The notes: generated by a model from the letters alone, not told the origin. 6,111 nucleotides of DNA from Balneolales bacterium (GCA_007120555.1 SKNL01000137.1:1-6111); one strand, 5' to 3'; numbered from the stretch's first letter, positions 1-6,111 are shown. Program-made: numbers and translations.

Positions 1-1744
1 CAAGGATCATGCCCTGATTGACCAGTCGCTGAAACGGTTCTTTGGTGGATACGACCCCGATGTCAAAGAGCACCTTGTGCCAGAACCGGGCGTAAAGCAG
101 GTGAAGCACCGCGTGTTCCGCCCCCCCGACATACAAATCCACCGGCATCCAGTATTTCTCTTTTTCCGGATCCACCGGCCCCTCCTCATAATCCGGACTT
201 ATATAACGCAGATAATACCAGCATGATCCGGCCCATTGCGGCATGGTGTTGGTCTCGCGGATGGCAGGCTTGCCAGTTTCCGGATCCGTCGTATGCACCC
301 ATTCTTTGGCTTTGGCCAGGGGCGGCTCTCCCGTTTTGGTCGGCTGGAAATCGTCCATTTCGGGAAGTGTGATGGGCAGGTGATCTTCCGGAAGCGGTTT
401 GGGCCGGCCATCCACATGGATCACCGGGAACGGTTCTCCCCAGTAGCGCTGCCGCGAGAAAAGCCAGTCGCGCAGCTTGTACGTCACCGCATATTTGCCC
501 AGACCTTTCTGCTCCAGCCATTCTGTGATGACTTTCTTGGCTTCGGGAACCGGCAAATCGTTTATGGAAACCTCGTCGTTGGCAGAATTCACACAAACTC
601 CCTCTTCCGAGTCCACATAGGCCTCTTTGGTGACATCGCCGCCTTTGACGACTTCAACGATCGGCAAATCGTACTTTCGTGCGAATTCCCAGTCCCGCTC
701 GTCGTGACCCGGCACCGCCATGATGGCGCCCGTGCCATAGGACATCATCACGTAATCAGCGATCCAGACAGGGATTTCCTCATTGTTGACGGGATTGATG
801 GCATACGCACCGGTAAAGACCCCGGTTTTGTCCTTGTTGAGGTCGGTCCGGTCCAGGTCGGTCTTTTTGACAGCCGCTTCACGGTAACCGGCCACGGCCT
901 GTTTCTGTGCCCCGCTCGTCACGCGATCCACCAGCGGATGCTCCGGAGCAAGCACCATATAGGTGGCGCCGAAGAGGGTATCGGGACGGGTAGTGAATAC
1001 TTCAATGGTTTCCTTTGGTGCTGTTCCATCGGCCTTCAACGGGAACACCACATTGGCTCCTTCTGATTTTCCGATCCAGTTGCGCTGCATCTCCTTGATG
1101 GATTCGGGCCAGTCAAGCTCTTCCAGGTCCTGCAGCAGCCGCTCGGCGTAGGCCGTAATCCTGAGCATCCACTGACGCATCGGCTTGCGTTCAACGGGGA
1201 AGCCACCCACCTCGCTTTTGCCGTCGATCACCTCCTCGTTAGCCAGGACCGTGCCGAGTTCCGGACACCAGTTGACTGCCACACTCGCCTCGTAGGCAAG
1301 GCCCTCTTCGTACAATTTCAGGAAAATCCACTGTGTCCAGCGGAAATATGCTGGATCGGTCGTGTCAACCTCCCGGTCCCAGTCGTAGCTGAACCCGAGC
1401 GCCTGCAACTGACGACGGAATCCGTCGATATTCTCATTTGTCGTTTCCCGCGGATGAGTGCCGGTTTTGATGGCATACTGCTCTGCCGGGAGGCCGAACG
1501 CATCCCATCCGATCGGATGCAGCACATTATAGCCGATCATCCGCCTGTAGCGGGCAAGGATATCGGTGGCCGTGTATCCCTCGGGATGGCCTACATGCAG
1601 ACCGGAGCTGCTCGGATAGGGAAACATGTCCAGGACATAGTACTTGGGACGTTCCCGGTCGTTGTCATCGGTCCGGAAAGTCTTGTTTTCAAGCCAGTAC
1701 TGCTGCCATTTCGGTTCGATCTCTGCGGGTCTGTATTCGTTCAT
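1..1744 (-). CDS. leuS: Leucyl-tRNA synthetase, N-terminal 581 codons (3' end outside window)
   Basis: Class I aminoacyl-tRNA synthetase that charges tRNA-Leu with leucine in the cytoplasm. Reading the minus strand from the ATG at 1744 gives one uninterrupted frame to the window edge. The ATP-binding HIGH motif appears as HVGH (residues 50-53), followed by the HPIGWDAFGLPAEQYA block. The CP1 editing domain carries the threonine-rich motif TTRPDT (251-256) and GHDERD (346-351), which includes the aspartate that binds the amino group of mischarged amino acids, so proofreading should be intact. Later landmarks are RQRYWGEPFP, WAGSCWYYLRY (from 504) and VGGAEHAVLHLLYARFW (from 539). The fragment stops at QGMIL, just before the KMSKS loop; members of the family are usually about 800-900 residues, so roughly a third is missing. 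The start is firm: an in-frame TAA lies at 1751-1753, three codons upstream. No Shine-Dalgarno sequence precedes it. No frameshift was found when the whole fragment was translated. Confidence 0.98.
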   Translation of the reverse strand, partial: MNEYRPAEIEPKWQQYWLENKTFRTDDNDRERPKYYVLDMFPYPSSSGLHVGHPEGYTATDILARYRRMIGYNVLHPIGWDAFGLPAEQYAIKTGTHPRETTNENIDGFRRQLQALGFSYDWDREVDTTDPAYFRWTQWIFLKLYEEGLAYEASVAVNWCPELGTVLANEEVIDGKSEVGGFPVERKPMRQWMLRITAYAERLLQDLEELDWPESIKEMQRNWIGKSEGANVVFPLKADGTAPKETIEVFTTRPDTLFGATYMVLAPEHPLVDRVTSGAQKQAVAGYREAAVKKTDLDRTDLNKDKTGVFTGAYAINPVNNEEIPVWIADYVMMSYGTGAIMAVPGHDERDWEFARKYDLPIVEVVKGGDVTKEAYVDSEEGVCVNSANDEVSINDLPVPEAKKVITEWLEQKGLGKYAVTYKLRDWLFSRQRYWGEPFPVIHVDGRPKPLPEDHLPITLPEMDDFQPTKTGEPPLAKAKEWVHTTDPETGKPAIRETNTMPQWAGSCWYYLRYISPDYEEGPVDPEKEKYWMPVDLYVGGAEHAVLHLLYARFWHKVLFDIGVVSTKEPFQRLVNQGMIL

Positions 1745-1863
1745 GTCAGATTATCTGTGGGATGTTCACTCGTGCCATTTGACGGTGGATGCGGCCCGGC
1801 GCGGTGCTTTTTGTCCCGCGAATAAAGGAATAGCAAACCGGACGGACTGTTTTGAGATGGATG

Positions 1864-1892
1864 AAGATACAGCTTTTTTTCCGCTTATTGAA
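1864..1892 (-). promoter_or_regulatory. Candidate sigma-70-like promoter for leuS
   Basis: On the minus strand TTCAAT (1892-1887) and TATCTT (1869-1864) are separated by exactly 17 bases, which resembles -35 and -10 elements, in an AT-rich stretch. Transcription from here would leave a leader of about 110 bases before the leuS ATG at 1744. The match is by eye and each hexamer deviates from consensus. Bacteroidota primary promoters follow a different consensus (TAnnTTTG at -7), which TATCTTCA only partly fits. Confidence 0.3.
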
Positions 1893-2050
1893 GCTGCAGC
1901 AGGCCTTTTTCCCTGCCTTTTGATCACATATTGCTTACTTTGGCATATAGAATTTTTTTTCTGATGGATGACACTCCATTCCCACGGAAACCAAGCAACA
2001 ATCAAATATGAACCGTATATGAGAGCCTCCGGCTGATATGCACGAGCATG

Positions 2051-2064
2051 ATGACACCTGTCAT
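2051..2064. repeat. 14-base palindrome upstream of the SDR gene
   Basis: ATGACA and TGTCAT are perfect inverted copies separated by CC. The two-base spacer is too short for a good RNA hairpin loop, so a binding site for a dimeric transcription factor is a better guess than an RNA structure. It lies about 83 bases upstream of the SDR start codon. No regulator gene is present in the window to pair with it. Confidence 0.35.
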
Positions 2065-2076
2065 GTGAGATCATTC

Positions 2077-2097
2077 TGACCTTAGAACCGAAGGTCA
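2077..2097. repeat. 7-bp inverted repeat with 7-base loop upstream of the SDR gene
   Basis: TGACCTT (2077-2083) and AAGGTCA (2091-2097) are perfect inverted copies around the loop AGAACCG. It lies about 50 bases before the SDR ATG, so it could be a hairpin in the leader mRNA or a second operator half-site pair. No T-run follows on either strand, so it is not a standard terminator. Confidence 0.3.
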
Positions 2098-2146
2098 CGA
2101 AGTGCCCAGTGAAACGCGTAAGCGAAATCAAAATTGATGTAAACAC

Positions 2147-2914
2147 ATGAACACTGAAAAACTGGATAACAAGGAGAGCTACAAGGAAAAAACCGTCATA
2201 GTGACCGGAGCGTCCAATGGAATAGGCCGGGCTGTTGCCAAAGCTTTTGCCTCGGAACATGCCCGGGTGATCCTGGCCGATGTCGATGAACCGACAGGCA
2301 GAAAGCTGGAGCAATCGCTCATCGCAGCAGGCGATACTGCATTTTTCATTCGCACCGACGTGTCCGATCCGGAATCCATCCGCCGTATGATCACCAAGAC
2401 GGTCACAAAAACCGGGGGGATCGATATCCTGATCAATAATGCAGGCGTTTCGGGATCCACATCATTTGATGAACTGACTGTCGAAGAGTGGGACAAAGTC
2501 CTGAATACCAATCTCAGAGGTGCTTTCCTGTGCTCACAGGAGGCATCACGGCATATGACGAATGGCGGAGCGATCGTCAATATGGCGTCCACCCGCGCAT
2601 CGATGTCCGAGCCCGACTGGGAGGCGTATGCCGCATCAAAAGGCGGACTGGTCTCTCTGACCCATGCCATGGCCCTGTCACTTGCCAGAAAAAGGATCAC
2701 GGTCAATGCGATCTCGCCCGGATGGATCCATACCCGCGATCCCAAAAACCTGAGGGATATCGATCACAACCAGCACCCGGCCGGACGCGTTGGCAAACCC
2801 CGGGACATTGCAAGGGCCTGCCTGTTTCTGTGTCACCCGGAGAACCGGTTCATCACGGGGGAACAACTGGTCATTGACGGGGGCATGACCCGCAAGATGA
2901 TCTATGAGCACTAG
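2147..2914 (+). CDS. Classical short-chain dehydrogenase/reductase (SDR family)
   Basis: Cytoplasmic NAD(P)-dependent oxidoreductase of 255 residues, the usual length of classical SDRs; substrate unknown. The Rossmann cofactor motif is TGASNGIG (20-27), and Asp45 at the end of the second beta strand suggests NAD(H) preference. NNAG is at 97-100. The full catalytic tetrad is present: Asn122, Ser148 and YAASK with Tyr161 and Lys165. The PG motif is at 191-192. The C-terminus (GEQLVIDGGMTRKMIYEH) has the IDGG form typical of tetrameric members such as 3-oxoacyl-ACP reductase and glucose 1-dehydrogenase-like proteins; those names would be only annotation-level guesses. The ATG at 2147 is the first possible one, because an in-frame TGA lies at 2135-2137; it leaves a slightly long, charged N-terminal extension of about 15 residues. 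There is no Shine-Dalgarno sequence upstream. The gene stands alone on the plus strand, diverging from leuS and converging with the LuxC-like gene. Confidence 0.93.
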   Translation: MNTEKLDNKESYKEKTVIVTGASNGIGRAVAKAFASEHARVILADVDEPTGRKLEQSLIAAGDTAFFIRTDVSDPESIRRMITKTVTKTGGIDILINNAGVSGSTSFDELTVEEWDKVLNTNLRGAFLCSQEASRHMTNGGAIVNMASTRASMSEPDWEAYAASKGGLVSLTHAMALSLARKRITVNAISPGWIHTRDPKNLRDIDHNQHPAGRVGKPRDIARACLFLCHPENRFITGEQLVIDGGMTRKMIYEH

Positions 2915-2923
2915 GGTTCAAGT

Positions 2924-2952
2924 ATGTAAATCTGAACAGCAGAGATTTACAT
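2924..2952. terminator. 10-bp inverted repeat between convergent genes, possible bidirectional terminator
   Basis: ATGTAAATCT (2924-2933) and AGATTTACAT (2943-2952) are perfect inverted copies around a 9-base loop. The repeat begins ten bases after the SDR stop codon and lies 48 bases beyond the stop of the convergent LuxC-like gene, the expected place for a shared transcript end. The stem is AT-rich and is not followed by a T-run on either strand, so it does not fit a standard intrinsic terminator. It may instead stabilise mRNA 3' ends or be a protein-binding site. A run of eight G follows at 2964-2971. Confidence 0.4.
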
Positions 2953-3000
2953 TCAGTGCTTGAGGGGGGGGATAGGCATGTAAAGATCAGGCATTAAGCA

Positions 3001-4143
3001 TCAGGGATCCCAAAGCCAGGCCAGCACATCGATCCCGTCCGGCTGCCAGCCTATGGGCGGTGACTGCGCTTCGGACAACGGCTCCAGGCGGATCTCCGGG
3101 ACATCAGACAGTAGCCCGGCACCTTTTCGGGATAGCGTTTCCCGTCCGGCATACATGTAAACCTGCTGAAGCTGCGGGCCAAATTGACGGGCCAGGCGTA
3201 CCACATCTTCCCTGTTGCCGGTCAGCCAACAGATCACATCCTCCGTACCCATCAAATCGTGATCATCTGTAATAATTTGGCTGCCAATATCATATACTTC
3301 TTTACCGGTACTCCTCAGATAACTTCTCCAGTAGCTGACACCGGGTTTCCTGTAATGTGACGGGCGATTCCTGCGTACGAATACTTCCGCGGCATCGGCA
3401 AGAGATCCGGCAACTTCGGACAGGCTGCGCCGGGCGACCACGACGGCCAGTGACCGGCAACCCCGGCCCTCATATCGCAGCATGGCTTCGATCAGGTGCT
3501 TGCTCAGCCGCACACTGTCCGACTGGAAGTCTTCCTCATCCAGCCATGCCATCGAAAACCGTGCTGTCCTGGGCAGGAAGTGTGCCTGATCAGATGCCAG
3601 TCCAAGTTCGTGGATACGCTGTTTCACCTCTTCGACGGATGACTCTGCGCCTGCAAACAGCACCTTCTCCGCCCCGACTTTCTCCAGTTCTTCCAGGCGG
3701 GACGCCCATCCGCCCAGCTGATCCGGCAGCCTTTTGCGCAACAGCCGCAACAGCCCGTCGGCCAGCCAGGGATCTCTTCGGGACAGCTTTCCATAGTAGA
3801 CGGCTCCGGAGAGCAGAGTAGCGATGATATCCTGCAGCCCGACCAGCGGCAGATTGCCGGCATGCAGGCAGAGCACTCTCGGCATTTGCGAAGTCAACGA
3901 GGGCATGGTCCCGGCGGATGTCCCCCTGTCCACCCGATCCACCCAGTCCTGCAACGCCTGCGGGGTGAGCGTGATGGAAACCTGCTTCAGCATGTGCATC
4001 ACATCGTGGCGCGGAAATAGGCCCTCTGTGGCGGTGCGGTCGACTGTGATGTCCAATATGCCATCTTCATTGTTCAGCCAGGCATCGACACCGTCGCAGA
4101 TGCGCGCTATTCGCTCGGAAATTTGGTCAGGGGAAGCGGACAT
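3001..4143 (-). CDS. LuxC-family acyl-CoA reductase (fatty acyl reductase-like)
   Basis: 380-residue protein of the LuxC family, aldehyde-dehydrogenase-like enzymes that take an acyl group from a thioester onto an active-site cysteine and reduce it with NADPH to an aldehyde. Visible family blocks are HAGNLP (94-99) in the nucleotide-binding half, GKLSRRD (118-124), RFSMAWLD (195-202) and YEGRGCRSL (224-232), where Cys229 is the expected nucleophile. It is shorter than Vibrio LuxC (about 480 residues, recalled) and closer to the forms seen in Bacteroidota. No signal peptide or membrane segment is seen. It lies 33 bases downstream of the LuxE-like gene and in the same reading frame, so it is probably translated from the same mRNA; no Shine-Dalgarno sequence is visible. 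The ATG at 4143 is the only ATG between the LuxE stop and the conserved region that gives a normal N-terminus. No luciferase genes are present, so a role in luminescence is not supported; the substrate is unknown and the lux symbol is withheld for that reason. Confidence 0.88.
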   Translation of the reverse strand: MSASPDQISERIARICDGVDAWLNNEDGILDITVDRTATEGLFPRHDVMHMLKQVSITLTPQALQDWVDRVDRGTSAGTMPSLTSQMPRVLCLHAGNLPLVGLQDIIATLLSGAVYYGKLSRRDPWLADGLLRLLRKRLPDQLGGWASRLEELEKVGAEKVLFAGAESSVEEVKQRIHELGLASDQAHFLPRTARFSMAWLDEEDFQSDSVRLSKHLIEAMLRYEGRGCRSLAVVVARRSLSEVAGSLADAAEVFVRRNRPSHYRKPGVSYWRSYLRSTGKEVYDIGSQIITDDHDLMGTEDVICWLTGNREDVVRLARQFGPQLQQVYMYAGRETLSRKGAGLLSDVPEIRLEPLSEAQSPPIGWQPDGIDVLAWLWDP

Positions 4144-4176
4144 AAGCGGCTCACAATTATTTTTTAGATACAGACA

Positions 4177-5250
4177 CTATTCCACAAGAAAATTACAGCC
4201 GCGCAGTTCGGCATGATCCCACCGACCAAGAACGCGGAAGGAGCCGTCCGGCAGTGCCACACCGCGATCCTGTGTCAGGAAAAATGCCAGCGAGTGTACA
4301 TTTGCCAGGTCCATGATACCGATGAGCCCCTCCTCCCCGTCCGGCTGCACCTGCAGAGGGTTCTCCGGATTGCGCACCGTGATCTGCAGCCACGGCGGAC
4401 ATTCAAAGCTTCCCTTTCCCGTATCCCAGGCCTGGCTGCACATTTCGGCCATTCCGTACTCCGAGTGGATGGACTCCGGCGGGAGGCCGAATCCATCAGA
4501 TAACCGCTTCCTCAGCTCCTCTTTTGACAGCTCGCGCCGGTGGGTCTTCATTCCGCCGGTCTCCACAATGACGGCATCTTCCGGCAGCTTCGGGGCGCCG
4601 GCGTCAATCATGTCCAGCAATCCGAATGCAGCCCCAAAAAGCATGATGCGACGTTTTTTTGCGGGAGTGGCTCCCGGTTTTTCGGTGGCGCCAGGCATTC
4701 TGCCAGAGCGGCGGTGACGGCGTGTATTGAGGTACATGACGGTGTTCAGGTTGGACAGGGTTGTCAGATCGGCACCGGCCAGCGGCTGATCAAGCGGAAG
4801 GAACCGGCTTTGTCCCGTGCCATCGCGATGGATCAAGTGGTCGATCATGGCCACAAGCGATGATTCCGGGTTGTCTCTGTAGCCGGGGAGCCATGCAAGC
4901 AGTACAAATTCATGCGGATCGTAAAATTGGGAAAAACCGCGATAGCACGACTCGTAATAGAGCCGCAGGTCAGCGATCTCATGAGTGCTCTGCTTCATGC
5001 CCGTGGTGCCGCTGCTGCGAAAGACGGCCTGCGGGGTCTCCATATAATCCGCCCGCACAACCGCATCCCGAAAGACCTGAACCGGGATCAGCGGGATGGC
5101 GTTTTCATCCAACCCGTTCATGTCATCGCAAAACCGGCGGTACACGGGCTGATGTTCAAGCTGGTGGCGGTACACGGTCCTTGCCTTGTCATCAAACGGG
5201 ATATCCGTGTTGAACAGATAATTTCGCCAGGTTGTGTAAGATTGATTCAT
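4177..5250 (-). CDS. LuxE/PaaK-family acyl-adenylating enzyme (acyl-protein synthetase-like)
   Basis: 357-residue member of the ANL adenylating superfamily, LuxE branch. Such proteins activate a carboxylic acid with ATP to acyl-AMP and, in LuxE, hold the acyl group as a thioester for transfer to LuxC. Evidence: IPVQVFRD (55-62); ATP-binding loop RSSGTTGMKQSTH (78-90); LAWLPGYRDNPESSLVAMID (117-136), a characteristic LuxE block; ETGGMKT (229-235); SEYGMAEMCSQAW (262-274), equivalent to the ANL Y-G-x-T/A-E motif; LGRWD (341-345) and RGCN (350-353) near the end. Cys352, five residues from the C-terminus, may correspond to the acylated cysteine near the end of Vibrio LuxE, but alignment is needed. 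Residues 176-200 form an unusual Arg/Lys/Pro-rich segment. The start is firm: the in-frame TGA eight codons upstream leaves no other start. No Shine-Dalgarno sequence is seen; the leader is AT-rich. It is followed directly by the LuxC-like gene, with which it likely forms one functional unit. Confidence 0.88.
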   Translation of the reverse strand: MNQSYTTWRNYLFNTDIPFDDKARTVYRHQLEHQPVYRRFCDDMNGLDENAIPLIPVQVFRDAVVRADYMETPQAVFRSSGTTGMKQSTHEIADLRLYYESCYRGFSQFYDPHEFVLLAWLPGYRDNPESSLVAMIDHLIHRDGTGQSRFLPLDQPLAGADLTTLSNLNTVMYLNTRRHRRSGRMPGATEKPGATPAKKRRIMLFGAAFGLLDMIDAGAPKLPEDAVIVETGGMKTHRRELSKEELRKRLSDGFGLPPESIHSEYGMAEMCSQAWDTGKGSFECPPWLQITVRNPENPLQVQPDGEEGLIGIMDLANVHSLAFFLTQDRGVALPDGSFRVLGRWDHAELRGCNFLVE

Positions 5251-5274
5251 AAATAAATAATGATTCTTACCGGA

Positions 5275-5300
5275 TCAGCGGTCCGTCAGGGTGCCGCTGA
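5275..5300. repeat. 7-bp inverted repeat upstream of the LuxE-like gene
   Basis: TCAGCGG (5275-5281) and CCGCTGA (5294-5300) are perfect inverted copies with a 12-base loop, extendable by two further pairs across a one-base bulge. It sits in the 73-base gap between the stop of the NHL-type gene and the start of the LuxE-like gene. On the minus-strand transcript it would form a GC-rich hairpin followed by an AU-rich stretch ending at the start codon, but not an immediate U-run. It could attenuate transcription between the two genes, protect an mRNA end, or be chance. Confidence 0.35.
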
Positions 5301-5323
5301 ATCGGGTGGATGCGGGCCGTGCC

Positions 5324-6111
5324 TTACTTGGCCACTGCCACACGGACGAGCATTCTGCTTGAGAGCAAATAAATGATATTATCGCGCAAATCAAAACTGT
5401 GCCAGCCGGAATAGGGTGCGGCTCGTTCACGTTCCCGCGTGTATGCGGCTCCCGGAGCTGCCGGCAGTTTCTGAAATCGTATCACCTCACCGCCGGTTCC
5501 GAGCTGAAGCACGTTGTCAGTGCCCAGCATCCAGAGCGTTCCTCCGGAGGCCCGCAGTGACCGGACCGGTTCCGGGGCATAGACGAAACCATAATAGGAT
5601 CCGCGCAGGCTGAACCGATGGATCAGCTCTCCCCTTTGGCCGGCCACCCACAATTCATCGTCCAGAATGGCCATGGCTACGGGAATGATGCGGCCCTCCT
5701 CACCGAACAGCTCAAAATCGAGTTCGTACTGGCCATGGCTGTCAAACCGATACATCACATGCCGGTCCTCATCAAAAAAGAAAATCGTGCCAGCGGGATC
5801 CACGACCAGCCTGGCAGGCATGTACCGCGATGGAAGTCCGGACCGTTGCGGCATGCGCAGGGTCGACAGGTACTGCAGCCTTCGGTCAAACACCTGGATT
5901 CGGCGATTATTCCGGTCGGCCACGTAGATTTTCAATTCATTGGTGGGGTCAATCGTGACAGGCAGATCGAACTGGTAGTCGCCGTTGCCCAGACGGCCTA
6001 CAGAGTCCAGGCGCACTCCGTTCCGGTCGGCTTTCAGTATCCGGTGACGCCCTGTTTCCGCAATGAAGATATTTCCGAGGGTGGATGTGCGCACGCTGCG
6101 GGCATCATCCA
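5324..6111 (-). CDS. NHL-repeat beta-propeller protein, C-terminal 261 residues (5' end outside window)
   Basis: The frame is open to the window edge, with coding sequence (DDARSV) continuing upstream of the internal GTG at 6094, so the true start lies beyond 6111. Six successive propeller-blade-like units can be read in the fragment: NIFIAETGRHRI (from 13), IYVADRNNRRIQVFD (from 61), IFFFDEDRHVMYRFD (from 109), LWVAGQRGELIHRFS (from 153), a degenerate LWMLGTDNVLQL (near 193) and a final IIYLLSSRMLVRV (near 245). The first two match NHL repeats well and the others are increasingly diverged. The fragment has no cysteine, no membrane segment and no catalytic motif. Such propellers are mostly binding scaffolds and many in this type of bacterium are exported; a signal peptide or lipobox, if any, would be outside the window. 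It is 73 bases upstream of the LuxE-like gene on the same strand and could share its transcript. Function unknown. Confidence 0.85.
   Translation of the reverse strand, partial: DDARSVRTSTLGNIFIAETGRHRILKADRNGVRLDSVGRLGNGDYQFDLPVTIDPTNELKIYVADRNNRRIQVFDRRLQYLSTLRMPQRSGLPSRYMPARLVVDPAGTIFFFDEDRHVMYRFDSHGQYELDFELFGEEGRIIPVAMAILDDELWVAGQRGELIHRFSLRGSYYGFVYAPEPVRSLRASGGTLWMLGTDNVLQLGTGGEVIRFQKLPAAPGAAYTRERERAAPYSGWHSFDLRDNIIYLLSSRMLVRVAVAK

Larger units (their letters stand above)
1745..2146. other. Divergent intergenic region between leuS and the SDR gene
   Basis: About 400 bases without a gene I can support. It separates the divergent starts of leuS (minus) and the short-chain dehydrogenase (plus) and should hold the promoters of both. 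The stretch 1860-1990 is clearly richer in A and T than the flanking genes and includes two runs of seven to eight T. A candidate leuS promoter lies at 1864-1892, and two perfect inverted repeats lie on the SDR side (2051-2064 and 2077-2097). I found no convincing promoter for the SDR gene. A long minus-strand open frame crosses the whole region but shows no recognisable protein family. Confidence 0.7.

Noticed and set aside
236..1066. Long plus-strand open frame of 276 codons opposite leuS
   Set aside because: It lies entirely antisense to the clearly conserved leuS frame, and its translation shows no family motif; long antisense frames are common opposite GC-rich genes.
1745..1900. Leucine attenuator or T-box in the leuS leader
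   Set aside because: No short leucine-rich leader peptide, T-box core sequence or terminator-antiterminator pair could be found in the roughly 110-base leader.
2171..2176. AAGGAG as a ribosome-binding site for a later start of the SDR gene
   Set aside because: The only in-frame start-like codon at a plausible place, GTG at codon 19, would remove the first beta strand of the cofactor-binding fold; the ATG at 2147 keeps it.
1766..2314. Minus-strand open frame of 182 codons that crosses the whole leuS-SDR intergenic region
   Set aside because: Its first 168 bases are antisense to the SDR gene, it has no recognisable domain, and its composition (scattered Cys, His, Trp and Ser-rich tail) looks like translated non-coding DNA. 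It would matter only if homologues were found.
4150..4159. Minus-strand AATTGTGAGC, identical to the first ten bases of the E. coli lac operator
   Set aside because: The match does not continue as a symmetric operator and there is no LacI-type gene in the window; a chance match between two co-transcribed genes.
6092..6094. GTG as the true start of the NHL-type gene
   Set aside because: The frame stays open to the window edge and the residues just upstream (DDARS) fit the usual lead-in to an NHL blade, so the gene most likely starts outside the window.

Overview
The window looks like chromosomal DNA from a moderately GC-rich bacterium, most likely in the Bacteroidota/Balneolota/Rhodothermota group. 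This is inference from three things: adjacent LuxE-like and LuxC-like genes, which are common in that group without any luciferase; no recognisable Shine-Dalgarno sequence in front of the four start codons that can be placed; and the general character of the proteins. No rRNA, tRNA, CRISPR array, transposase or phage gene is visible.

Layout. Bases 1-1744 (minus strand) hold the first 581 codons of leucyl-tRNA synthetase (leuS), cut by the window edge before the KMSKS loop. Bases 1745-2146 are a roughly 400-base divergent intergenic region with a candidate leuS promoter on one side and two perfect inverted repeats on the other. Bases 2147-2914 (plus strand) encode a complete classical short-chain dehydrogenase/reductase with an intact catalytic tetrad. 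It converges on a minus-strand gene set, separated by an 86-base spacer with a 10-bp perfect inverted repeat. The minus-strand set reads, in transcription order, an NHL-type beta-propeller protein (6111 to 5324, 5' end outside the window), a LuxE/PaaK-family acyl-adenylating enzyme (5250 to 4177) and a LuxC-family acyl-CoA reductase (4143 to 3001).

How the genes may work together. By family knowledge, LuxE-type proteins activate a carboxylic acid as acyl-AMP and carry the acyl group as a thioester, and LuxC-type proteins reduce an activated acyl group to an aldehyde with NADPH. The pair here is tightly spaced and should be co-transcribed, so a two-protein carboxylic acid reductase is the natural hypothesis. 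There is no luxA, luxB or luxD, so light production is not suggested and the acid substrate is unknown. The nearby SDR could in principle act on an aldehyde or alcohol, but it lies on the opposite strand and no link is shown. The most interesting points are the LuxE-LuxC pair without luciferase, the fact that the two genes are in one reading frame separated by a single amber stop and 11 sense codons, and an unusual basic segment inside the LuxE-like protein. leuS is ordinary housekeeping.
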